Assembly (NCBI GenBank): GCA_023424965.1
Contig: JAFADI010000106.1
Span: 1 to 25,149 of the forward strand
Direction: 5' to 3'
Origin: Bacillota bacterium
GTDB lineage: Bacteria; Bacillota; Clostridia; Acetivibrionales; JAFADI01
DNA: 25,149 bases
Of the stretch, positions 16,091 to 23,186 are shown in pieces. Both the position numbers and the translations under genes were made by a program. Each line of letters begins with the position of its first letter. Position 1 is the first letter of the stretch. The notes below the pieces were generated by a model. It did no database searches and was not told where the DNA came from. It saw only the letters and a list, made by a program, of their open reading frames with translations.

Positions 16091-17878
16091 TCAAGTTGTA
16101 TCCAGGAAAATGTCCGCAGGAAGGACCATCTTTACATTGGTTCCGCTCTCCGGGCCGCTTTCTATGGTTATTCCGTAGCCCGGTCCGTAATACATCTTGA
16201 TCCTGCGGTCCACATTGCGAAGTCCTATGTGGGTATGCATTTCATTGTGCTGCAGGTTGGCCTTCTCCGCAAGAAGCTCCGTTGACTTGCTTTCATCGAT
16301 TCCTACGCCGTTATCCTTTACCGCAAGAACTACCGTACCGTTTTCTCTGGCCCCTTTGATCTCTATCCGCCCGTTGCCCAGCATTTCCTCAATTCCATGG
16401 ACGATGGCGTTCTCTACAATAGGCTGCAAAATCAGCTTTGGAATCTTTATTCCGGCGATGCCGGGATCCACGTCCACAGCAACCTCAAACCGATCTCCAT
16501 ATCTGAATTTCTGGATTGTCAGATAATTGTTGATGTTCTTCATTTCCTCCTCAATGGATACAAAATCGTCTCCGCTGATGCTTGAACGCATCAGGTCTCC
16601 CAACGCCTTGACCATTTTGCCGATTTCCGGAACCCCCTTTGTTCTGGCCATCCAGTTGATGGATTCAAGGGTATTGTAGAGGAAATGGGGATTGATCTGC
16701 ATCCGCAAGGATTTCAACTCGGCTTTCTGCTTCAGGAGCTGTTCCTGGTATACCTCCTGGATCAGCTGCTGGACCTGGGAAACCATTTTGTTGAAATGAC
16801 CGCTTAATATGCCGATTTCATCCTTTGCTTCATACTTGCTCAGCACGCTGAAGTCGCCGCCCCCCACCTTCAGCATCATTCTGGAAAGCTTTCTCACGGG
16901 CTTGGATATGCTGTTGGAAAGTGCGAAGGAAACACTGAGGGCGAGCACGCAGCAGGAAACGCAGATCAGGATGATCCAGCTCCGCAGCCACAGGATGTCC
17001 TTCTCAAGCTCAACCGCCGGGATGAAGCTGATGATCCTCCAGTTGGTCCCCTCAATGGCCCTGAAGGTGATATAATATTTTTTCCCGTCACTCTTTGCGG
17101 TGACAAAATTCTCTTCCATGGTGTAGAGGTTCAGTTCCGTCCGGGGCAATCCCTTCAACGTGCCGAGGATGGACTTGTCCTTATTGGATATGATCCTGCC
17201 CTCCCGGTTGATGAGGAAAAGGTCCCCGTTCTTAAAAAGCTCCATCCCCTTGTAAATGTTGAAAATGCCGCTCTCCCGGAGGTATATGAATACATAGCCC
17301 ACCTTGATCTGTTTCTCAAGGCTGTTTATGATCCTTCCCACAACGATGGTCTGGGTGGACTGCTCGGTATCAAACCAGAACACGCTCCCGCTGCCCTGCT
17401 CCGAAATGATTTTTTCCGCCTCTCCCGTGTACATCGTAATGGAACTGGGATTGGCTTCATAAGCCACACCGGAATTGGAGATAACCTGAATGGCTGCAAT
17501 GTCGGCATCGGAGGATATGATCCCCCCCAGTTGCGCATCCATCGTTTTCCCTGCCGTAATCCTTTCATACTCATCCTGGAAGCCCCTGTTGGCCCGCAGC
17601 AGCACATCCTGTATGGTCCTGCTGTAGACCACCTGGAAGGAAAGCCTTTCCACTTCCCGGAGCTTCACCTCAATGTTGTTTCCTGTTTCCATCAGGATGT
17701 CCTTTGCATACTGTTCGGTTTTATCCTTCAGGAGCTCGCTGGACCGCTGAAAGGAAAAAAGACCGATCAGGGCGACGGGAATGATAATCAGAAACAGAAA
17801 AGATAAAGAGAGCTTGCTCCGGATGGGTATGTCCCGGAGTATTCTTTTGAACTCAGTGACTGGCATCCATCTGCTCAT
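16091..17878 (-). CDS. Sensor histidine kinase, YesM type
   Basis: A 595-aa membrane kinase. TM1 lies at about 22-45 (LSLSFLFLIIIPVALIGLFSF). A large extracellular dCache-like sensor domain follows, then TM2 near 293-318 and a HAMP linker (SISKPVRKLSRMM...). The His_kinase domain has phospho-acceptor His398 in INPHFLYNTLE. The C-terminal ATPase domain has NAIVHGIEE and DNGVGID. The gene overlaps the response-regulator stop by 4 bases (ATGA), so the two are translationally coupled, and GAGGA lies 6 bases before its ATG. It probably senses an external sugar, perhaps through the binding protein encoded next, and phosphorylates the partner regulator. Confidence 0.94.
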   Translation of the reverse strand: MSRWMPVTEFKRILRDIPIRSKLSLSFLFLIIIPVALIGLFSFQRSSELLKDKTEQYAKDILMETGNNIEVKLREVERLSFQVVYSRTIQDVLLRANRGFQDEYERITAGKTMDAQLGGIISSDADIAAIQVISNSGVAYEANPSSITMYTGEAEKIISEQGSGSVFWFDTEQSTQTIVVGRIINSLEKQIKVGYVFIYLRESGIFNIYKGMELFKNGDLFLINREGRIISNKDKSILGTLKGLPRTELNLYTMEENFVTAKSDGKKYYITFRAIEGTNWRIISFIPAVELEKDILWLRSWIILICVSCCVLALSVSFALSNSISKPVRKLSRMMLKVGGGDFSVLSKYEAKDEIGILSGHFNKMVSQVQQLIQEVYQEQLLKQKAELKSLRMQINPHFLYNTLESINWMARTKGVPEIGKMVKALGDLMRSSISGDDFVSIEEEMKNINNYLTIQKFRYGDRFEVAVDVDPGIAGIKIPKLILQPIVENAIVHGIEEMLGNGRIEIKGARENGTVVLAVKDNGVGIDESKSTELLAEKANLQHNEMHTHIGLRNVDRRIKMYYGPGYGITIESGPESGTNVKMVLPADIFLDTT

Positions 17879-19497
17879 TGCTTTTCCTCGCCGATGTTCT
17901 TATGCCTTGCGTACAGATTCTCCCTGTACTCCGAAGGCGTCATCCCATAGTGCTTTTTGAAAACCTGGCTGAAGTAGCCCGGATCGCTCAATCCCACCAT
18001 ATCCGATATCTCATAGGTTCTGTGGTCCGTATTGGTCAGCAGCTCCCATGCTTTTTTCATCCGGGTCTTTGTTAAAATGTCCAGGAAGGTTTCTCCCGTT
18101 TCCCTTTTTATGAGCCGGCTGATATAGATGTGGTTCATGTGCACATGTTCGGAGACCGAAAGAAGGGATATCTGGTCCATGTAGAATTTTTCAATATATT
18201 CGATGACATCTGTGATGACTTTGTTTTTTGCGGAGGGTAATTTTGCGCAGATGGAATCCATAATGTTCATGAGCATATTGATGACGTATTCTTCCAATTC
18301 CTCTGCGTCGGTGCATGCGGTAATCCCGGAAAGGATCAGCTGCTCATTGACCGGCAGGTTCCCGGTATTTTTTTCTCCTTTTAGAAATCTGTAGGCCGAT
18401 GCCAGGATGTCGAAACAGACGCTTTTTATGATCTGCTCATCGGCCTTCTGTTCTTTCGACAGCCGGAAGAGCAGTTCCCTGGTTATTTTTTCGGCCAGCC
18501 TGTAATTGCCTGTCCTGACATTTTCAATGATCTCGCCCGCCAGCTTCAACACCTGGAGATTCTGCCTTTGCAAGCTGTCTTTGATGTCCTCCACATGAAT
18601 CACCGCGCCCTTCCCCAGGGAAAACTTCATTTTCAGACAGTTGACAGCCTGATTGAAGGCCATGTTCATATCGGCGGCCCGGTTGCAGCGCCTGCTTATG
18701 CCAATGGAAACATCGGTGTCGAATTTGGTTTTGAGATTATTTCTGATTTCCATTCCCAGCGCAATGATTCTGTCCTTGACGGCGGCTTCGTCTGCGGACA
18801 GCTCATTGATGATGCAGCAGACGGATTGGTGGACATCCAGGAGGACACTGTTGCCGAAAATAGAAAGGGTATTGTCGATTTCTTCTTTGATTTTGTTTGG
18901 TAGCCCGGAATCGGTAATTTTAATCTCTGTTTTGAACTCAAGCAGGAGGAGGACATAATTGTTAAAAGAGCGGTTGAATTCCCTGCACCTTGCTTCAATG
19001 GCTCCGGGGTCCGCAATTCTTCCGAAAATCAGGTCCTGCAAGAAGGAGTTGAAGGCTGCCGGCACCACGCTGTCCATCTTCTGCAGCATCTGCTGCTTCT
19101 CCACCCTTTCCCGGATTTCCTCTTCGATCTGTTTTTTCGCCTTCAGCACCACATCGACGATCTCATCCGGGTCCGAAGGCTTCAGGACATAGCCCATTGC
19201 TCCCAGTTGAATGGCGGAATGGGCATAGGCAAAGTCCTGGTATCCGGTCAGCAAAATGGCTTTGACACCGGGCATTTCCCCTTTTACCGCCCTGATTAGC
19301 TCAAGGCCGTCCATACCGGGCATCCGGATATCCGTCAGGAGGATTTGCGGGCAGGTTCTCCTGGATAACGCCAGAGCCTCCTCCCCGTTTGAAGCGGCTC
19401 CAACCACTTCGATCCCGTATTCACTCCACGGAATGGTCATCAGTCCCTGCCGGATGATCAGCTCATCATCCGCAATAATCATGCTTATCACATTCAT
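17875..19497 (-). CDS. Response regulator, YesN type (receiver plus AraC DNA-binding domain)
   Basis: A 540-aa regulator. The receiver domain (1-120) has acidic Asp10-Asp11, phospho-acceptor Asp56 in LLTDIRMPG and Lys106 in YVLKPSD. A long middle region (about 140-410) is typical of YesN proteins. The C-terminal AraC double helix-turn-helix (about 435-535) includes ISLLSVSEHVHMNHIYISRL and SDPGYFSQVFKKHYGMTPSEY. The start is not certain. ATG at 19497 lies only 3 bases after GGAGG, while the in-frame GTG two codons on is 9 bases from it. Translation from an upstream ATG at 19563 would run through the structured leader and is rejected. It likely activates the transporter genes downstream. Confidence 0.93.
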   Translation of the reverse strand: MNVISMIIADDELIIRQGLMTIPWSEYGIEVVGAASNGEEALALSRRTCPQILLTDIRMPGMDGLELIRAVKGEMPGVKAILLTGYQDFAYAHSAIQLGAMGYVLKPSDPDEIVDVVLKAKKQIEEEIRERVEKQQMLQKMDSVVPAAFNSFLQDLIFGRIADPGAIEARCREFNRSFNNYVLLLLEFKTEIKITDSGLPNKIKEEIDNTLSIFGNSVLLDVHQSVCCIINELSADEAAVKDRIIALGMEIRNNLKTKFDTDVSIGISRRCNRAADMNMAFNQAVNCLKMKFSLGKGAVIHVEDIKDSLQRQNLQVLKLAGEIIENVRTGNYRLAEKITRELLFRLSKEQKADEQIIKSVCFDILASAYRFLKGEKNTGNLPVNEQLILSGITACTDAEELEEYVINMLMNIMDSICAKLPSAKNKVITDVIEYIEKFYMDQISLLSVSEHVHMNHIYISRLIKRETGETFLDILTKTRMKKAWELLTNTDHRTYEISDMVGLSDPGYFSQVFKKHYGMTPSEYRENLYARHKNIGEEKQ

Positions 19498-19721
19498 TAA
19501 CCTCCATGTCCCCGGTGTGCCGAGTGGCTGGTCGCATCCTTCGGCTGCTGCTCGCCCATGCATCCTGGAATCGTCACCCCGGACACACGGAAAGCATTTA
19601 CAATGCTTTCCTATGGGGTTAATTGTTTCTATTGCACCTCCCGGTGCATGCTTTCCAGACTAACGTCTTCCAAGCTGTTCTCCGGGTCCCCGAAATGTCA
19701 AAATCAGTTTATAATATTATG
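19498..19721 (-). promoter_or_regulatory. Structured leader (about 225 nt) of the two-component/transporter operon
   Basis: This gene-free stretch is much less AT-rich than a typical spacer. It holds a GCTT-AGAC/GTCT-AAGC stem with a symmetric GGA/GGA internal loop. A hairpin GCACC-GGGA-GGTGC has a GNRA-type loop. A perfect 9-bp stem GGAAAGCAT/ATGCTTTCC (19589-19611) is enclosed by ACCCC/GGGGT. The stretch CACACCGGGGACA next to the Shine-Dalgarno sequence can pair with the upstream GTGTG and TGTCC. It does not match the riboswitch consensus sequences I can recall (purine, SAM, cobalamin, lysine, c-di-GMP, T-box). Class unknown. Confidence 0.5.
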
Positions 19722-19727
19722 TTATTA

Positions 19728-19756
19728 AGTATAATATTTCTATATAAAAATAGCAA
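19728..19756 (-). promoter_or_regulatory. Promoter of the two-component/transporter operon
   Basis: On the minus strand: -35 TTGCTA (19751-19756), 17-base spacer, -10 TATACT (19728-19733). The -35 begins inside the right arm of the terminator of the preceding gene pair. Confidence 0.6.
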
Positions 19757-19774
19757 TATGGATGCCCATATTGC
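19753..19774 (-). terminator. Terminator of the XRE/membrane-protein gene pair
   Basis: A perfect 9-bp stem GCAATATGG/CCATATTGC with a 4-base loop. It is followed on the minus strand by TATTTTTATA, and on the plus strand by TTTTT after six bases. It lies 32 bases past the membrane-protein stop. Confidence 0.85.
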
Positions 19775-19805
19775 CGAGTCTTTTTAATCTATTGTTATTT
19801 AGAAA

Positions 19806-20255
19806 CTATTCGTCCTTCTCTCTATTCCTCCTGAAAGCGATGATTCCTACCACTCCGAATATAAGCAGCATCACCACCGCCGCTACAAAGAGAATACTTG
19901 CCCCCTTGTCGCCTTCCACCACCGCCGGAGCTTTGATCAGATTGCTTTTGGCTATGAATATGGCTGCTATGGCTGTTATCACCCCAATGGCAGCAGTATA
20001 TGCAGCTCTTTTGACGGGTTTTCCGTTTGTCTCTTCAGGCCCTGCAAAGGCGTTGTTCCAGATGGTCCGTATTGAGTAATAGGCCATGGATACAAGTATG
20101 ATTAAGAAAACATTGACGGGATATGCCAGCCACCTGACGCCGAAGCCAAACAGGGCGATATCGAGCATAAGCAGGTAGGACAGCAGCAGGAATGACTGGT
20201 TTCCTATGGCATTCCTCTTCTGCAGCTGCATTTCATCCAACTGGTTTTTACGCAT
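19806..20255 (-). CDS. Small four-helix membrane protein (DUF6773-like), partner of the XRE regulator
   Basis: A 149-aa protein with a charged N-terminus (MRKNQLDEMQLQKRN). Four hydrophobic segments lie at about residues 20-38, 42-62, 83-101 and 117-140, and the tail is charged (RRNREKDE). The ATG has GGAGG 6 bases upstream and lies 8 bases inside the end of the XRE gene, so the two are coupled. This gene pair (a small HTH protein of about 69 aa plus a membrane protein) is common in Firmicutes; in described pairs the membrane protein may modulate the regulator, but the function is not established. The family name is from memory. Confidence 0.75.
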   Translation of the reverse strand: MRKNQLDEMQLQKRNAIGNQSFLLLSYLLMLDIALFGFGVRWLAYPVNVFLIILVSMAYYSIRTIWNNAFAGPEETNGKPVKRAAYTAAIGVITAIAAIFIAKSNLIKAPAVVEGDKGASILFVAAVVMLLIFGVVGIIAFRRNREKDE

Positions 20256-20457
20256 TTTCATCCTCCTCCCAGAAAATCTGATCCAGTGTCTTGCCAAGCA
20301 CTTTGCAAATCGCTATGCACAAATTGATTGAAGGATTATAATCGCCGCTCTCAATGGCGTTTATCGTCTGCCTTGTGACTCCTACCGCATCGGCCAGTTC
20401 CTTTTGCGACATGTCTTTGGCAGCTCTTGACGACTTCATCTTCAAATTTTTCCCCAC
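20248..20457 (-). CDS. XRE-family small helix-turn-helix regulator
   Basis: A 69-aa single-domain DNA-binding protein. The HTH is LADAVGVTRQTINAIESGDYNPSI-like at about residues 21-45, followed by LCIAICKVLGKTLDQIFWEE, the usual ending of the YozG-like group. The start is GTG at 20457 with GGAGG 7 bases upstream; the N-terminus MGKNLKMKSSRAAKD agrees with relatives. The promoter lies inside the 60-bp palindrome directly upstream, which suggests autoregulation through a symmetric operator. Its gene overlaps the membrane-protein gene by 8 bases. Confidence 0.92.
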   Translation of the reverse strand: MGKNLKMKSSRAAKDMSQKELADAVGVTRQTINAIESGDYNPSINLCIAICKVLGKTLDQIFWEEDENA

Positions 20458-20475
20458 ATCGCCACCTCCACAATA

Positions 20476-20504
20476 ATAGTAGCATATACCATACTAAATG
20501 TCAA
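20476..20504 (-). promoter_or_regulatory. Promoter of the XRE/membrane-protein operon
   Basis: The minus strand has a perfect -35 TTGACA (20499-20504), a 17-base spacer and -10 TACTAT (20476-20481). The start would be near 20468, leaving a very short leader. The promoter lies within one arm of the palindrome except for the last bases of the -10. Confidence 0.65.
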
Positions 20505-20537
20505 ATATATTTGACATTTAGTATGGTATATGCTACT
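20478..20537. repeat. Perfect 60-bp palindrome (30-bp arms, no loop)
   Basis: The left arm begins AGTAGCATATACC and the right arm ends GGTATATGCTACT. The centre is TCAAATA/TATTTGA between 20507 and 20508. All 30 base pairs match, and symmetry ends abruptly on both sides. It contains two mirror-image TTGACA -35 boxes. See findings. Confidence 0.95.
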
Positions 20538-20556
20538 TAAAGGGATAAGAAGGTGC

Positions 20557-20584
20557 AAAAAAACCGCCCAGCCTGCTGAGCGGT
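20557..20584 (-). terminator. Terminator of the stalk/LIV-binding gene
   Basis: On the minus strand ACCGCTCAGC and GCTGGGCGGT form a 10-bp stem with one G-U pair and a very tight loop. A run of seven Ts follows. It lies about 50 bases past the stop codon. On the plus strand a T-rich stretch (TATTTTTATG) also follows. Confidence 0.85.
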
Positions 20585-20634
20585 CATCCTATTTTTATGT
20601 CTTCCAACCGCCTCTGCTCTATGTGTTTTACAGC

Positions 20635-22191
20635 TTACGGTTGGACAGTGCTGTCGTATACGACCTCCAGCTTACTGCCCGCTTTTTGAATTTTTACCAT
20701 GATTACCGGTTTGATGGGATTACGGTTCTCGTCAAACCGGATGTTTCCGGTCACAAACCTGCCGTCGGTTTTCATCACCTCTGCCCGGATTTTCTCCGGT
20801 TCTGTGGAGCCCGCCCGCTGAACCGCTTCCGCTAAAATATAAAGGGCATCGTAGGAAAGGGCGGCGAGAGAATCCGGCTTGACATTGAATTGGGAACTAT
20901 ACTCCCTGACAAATTCCCGGACACCGGAGTCCGGGTCATCCGGTGAAAAATGATTGCTGTAGTACGTACCTACCGCTTCATCTCCCCCATATTCGGCAAT
21001 CCCCTCCCAACCGTCGGCGCCTACCATCACAGTGTTGATTCCCAGCTCCCTGGCCTGTTTTATGATAAGAGAAGCCGTGGTGTAGTAATCCGGAATAAAC
21101 AGGATGTCAGGGTTGGCGGCTTTCATCTTGACAAGCGGGGGATTGAAGTCCTTATCGCCCAAAGTATAGCCTTCCTCAAAAACTATCTTTCCGCCAAGCT
21201 CTTCGAATTCCTTTTTGAATTTGTCCTTGAGGCCTGCCGAATAGTCATTGGTATTGTCGAAAAGTATCGCAGCCTTTTTCGCCTTCAGAGACTCGGCGGA
21301 GAATTTTGCCACAAGCCCTCCCTGGTAGGAATCGTTATAGCAGGCCCTGAATACGTAGTCTCCCGCATCGGTAACCATATCGTTGGTGGCTGTGGGAGAT
21401 ATGAGTACCACCTTTTCCGACTGTGCCTCCTTGCCGATTGCCAGGGTACACCGGCTGGTCAGTGAGCCGATAACCCCTGTGACTCTGTCGCTTTTCGCCA
21501 GCTTTTTGAAGGCGTTGTAGGCCTTCTCGGGATTCGTCTCATCGTCCTCAACGATCAATTCAAGCTTTTTGCCGAGAATGCCGCCCTTTGCATTAATTTC
21601 TTCTACTGCCAGCTTGATTGCATCCCTGGTTTTAGCTCCATATGCGGCGATGGGACCGCTGATGGGAAGGATAGCGCCTATCCTTATTGTGTTCTGGTCC
21701 CCCGGCTCCTCCTGGAGTGCAGGTCCTTTATTTTCACCGGTGATATAGATGTTGCGCGTACCCGAATCCCACAGGACTTTTTTGCCCAGATTTTCGGCAA
21801 TAAACCTTACCGGGATATAGGTCCTTCCGTTTTTCGCATAGCCTACCGGCGCCGCATCCAGTTTTATTTCTTTTCCGTCCACATAGGCAGTGGTGCTGCC
21901 CTGTTGAAGGTATATCTCCCTGGAGCCGTCAATTACAGTGACACTCCTGGCGGCGGCATCCCATTGGATATGCCCGTCGCCGCCAGGTACCCCCAGCGCA
22001 GCCAGCAGAGCCCTTAACGGCAGCAATACCCGGCCGTTCACTTCAATGGGCACCTCCGTGAAATTCACCGGCTGCCCCTCTATGAATATTTTTTGCTCCG
22101 GCCTTTCCGTAATTGCATTTTCCGAATAGGTCAAAGGGGAAAAGGATAAGACAATCATTATTGAAAGAAGAAGGGATAGCGTCTTTTTCAT
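20635..22191 (-). CDS. Stalk domain fused to a branched-chain-amino-acid-type ABC substrate-binding protein
   Basis: A 518-aa exported protein. It has a signal peptide at about 1-23 without a lipobox. A copper-amine-oxidase-like stalk domain follows at about 33-152 (NGRVLLPLRALLAALG, NGRTYIPVRFIAENLGKKVLWD). A short linker leads to a complete Peripla_BP_6 (LivJ-like) domain from about 168 (IRIGAILPISGPIAAYG, IVEDDETNPEKA, GVIGSLTSRCTLA). The start has GGAGG 7 bases upstream. Permease and ATPase genes are absent on both sides, so it is an orphan binding protein. It might scavenge or sense amino-acid-like ligands at the cell wall. It has its own promoter and terminator. Confidence 0.9.
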   Translation of the reverse strand: MKKTLSLLLSIMIVLSFSPLTYSENAITERPEQKIFIEGQPVNFTEVPIEVNGRVLLPLRALLAALGVPGGDGHIQWDAAARSVTVIDGSREIYLQQGSTTAYVDGKEIKLDAAPVGYAKNGRTYIPVRFIAENLGKKVLWDSGTRNIYITGENKGPALQEEPGDQNTIRIGAILPISGPIAAYGAKTRDAIKLAVEEINAKGGILGKKLELIVEDDETNPEKAYNAFKKLAKSDRVTGVIGSLTSRCTLAIGKEAQSEKVVLISPTATNDMVTDAGDYVFRACYNDSYQGGLVAKFSAESLKAKKAAILFDNTNDYSAGLKDKFKKEFEELGGKIVFEEGYTLGDKDFNPPLVKMKAANPDILFIPDYYTTASLIIKQARELGINTVMVGADGWEGIAEYGGDEAVGTYYSNHFSPDDPDSGVREFVREYSSQFNVKPDSLAALSYDALYILAEAVQRAGSTEPEKIRAEVMKTDGRFVTGNIRFDENRNPIKPVIMVKIQKAGSKLEVVYDSTVQP

Positions 22192-22225
22192 GGGGCAGCC
22201 TCCGTTGGTAATTATCGTTAAATCT

Positions 22226-22254
22226 ATCATATACCAGCGTCTACGGCATGTCTA
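22226..22254 (-). promoter_or_regulatory. Promoter of the stalk/LIV-binding gene
   Basis: The minus strand has -35 TAGACA (22249-22254, 5 of 6), a 17-base spacer and -10 TATGAT (22226-22231, 5 of 6). A 10-bp palindrome TGACATGTCA lies about 20 bases upstream of the -35 and could be a regulator site. Confidence 0.65.
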
Positions 22255-22291
22255 CAAAGACTTTCCTGACATGTCAAAGAGCAAAAGGCAG

Positions 22292-22303
22292 CCGGTCAAC
22301 CGG
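22292..22303 (-). terminator. Weak hairpin after the HpcH-family gene, possible terminator
   Basis: CCGGT/ACCGG with almost no loop, followed on the minus strand by CTGCCTTTTGCTCTTT. It is the only GC-rich stem in the 98 bases between the aldolase stop and the next promoter. Confidence 0.3.
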
Positions 22304-22352
22304 TATTGAATTTTTATATTCCTGATAAAGCTTCCATGAAACCCGCCACCTG

Positions 22353-23168
22353 TCAGATGGTTACATCACCATCGATAGTAATGCCTGAATCACCCACGGC
22401 ATCCTTAATTGTCCTGAGGTTATTTCCAATGTACTTAATGAAGCCTTGCAGGTCATTGCCGTCCAGTATGATATTCATGTCATACTCCCTGATCCAGCCG
22501 ATTTCCCGTTCCATGCCAAAGCTGTAATGGTTTCCTGCGCCCAGATTATGGGCTCTGGCCTTCCTGATGATTTCCCCTACGGCCCGTTCAAAATCCTCCG
22601 ACTGGTATTCCTCCGGTATTCCCAGATTGATGCTGAGATCGTGGGGTCCTATAATGATGCCGTCAATGCCGGGGACTGCAAGAATCTCCTCCAGAGCCTC
22701 CATGGCCGGAACACTTTCAATATTGAGGAAAAGAAGATTCCCCTCATTCCACTTTTTCAGGTATTCATCAGTTTTTTGATCCAATTTGATTTTTCCGTCC
22801 AGCACATCGTAGAGTTTTTTCCCCTTCAAGGGCCTGTATTTCACCGCTCCCACAAGGTCCTTCACCTGTTGCACGGTCTCCGTGTATGGAGTGATGATGC
22901 CCGTTGCCCCTCCATCCAGCATTTCACAGGCTTTAAAGGGGTCCGGCGACGAAATTCTGACCACCGGAGCCAGGTTCAGTGCTTTATAGGTCTGGCACAT
23001 CCATGAGACCTGTGCCCTGTCCATGGGTACATGCTCCGTATCGATGAAAACAAAATCCATCCCCAGCTTGCCGATCTCTGCCGCCCACTTGGGAGAGGTG
23101 GACATCACCAGAGACCCATATACTCTTTTACCGCTTCTTATTGCTTTGGAAATTTCTTTGCCGTTCAT
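22353..23168 (-). CDS. HpcH/HpaI-family class II aldolase
   Basis: A 271-aa metal-dependent aldolase of the family that cleaves 4-hydroxy-2-oxo acids or 2-keto-3-deoxy sugar acids to pyruvate (or relatives) plus an aldehyde. The catalytic His46 lies in DTEHVPMD, Arg71 binds the carboxylate, and Glu151 and Asp177 (IGPHDLS) are the expected metal ligands. AAGGAGGAG precedes the ATG. It lies 18 bases after the DapA-family gene, last in an operon with a CUT1 transporter, so it likely acts on an imported sugar acid or a derivative. Confidence 0.88.
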   Translation of the reverse strand: MNGKEISKAIRSGKRVYGSLVMSTSPKWAAEIGKLGMDFVFIDTEHVPMDRAQVSWMCQTYKALNLAPVVRISSPDPFKACEMLDGGATGIITPYTETVQQVKDLVGAVKYRPLKGKKLYDVLDGKIKLDQKTDEYLKKWNEGNLLFLNIESVPAMEALEEILAVPGIDGIIIGPHDLSINLGIPEEYQSEDFERAVGEIIRKARAHNLGAGNHYSFGMEREIGWIREYDMNIILDGNDLQGFIKYIGNNLRTIKDAVGDSGITIDGDVTI

Positions 23169-23186
23169 AAACTTACTCCTCCTTTG

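Noticed and set aside
16085..16097. AACTT/AAGTT inverted repeat at the end of the sensor-kinase gene as a terminator
   Set aside because: The stem has five AT-rich pairs and no T-run. The downstream genes look co-transcribed or have their own promoter.
19515..19590. tRNA-like look on the plus strand (GTGTG...CACAC ends, GAGTGGCTGG resembling a Ser/Leu tRNA D-arm)
   Set aside because: There is no proper anticodon arm or GGTTCGAATCC-type T-arm. The stems are better explained as the leader of the minus-strand operon.
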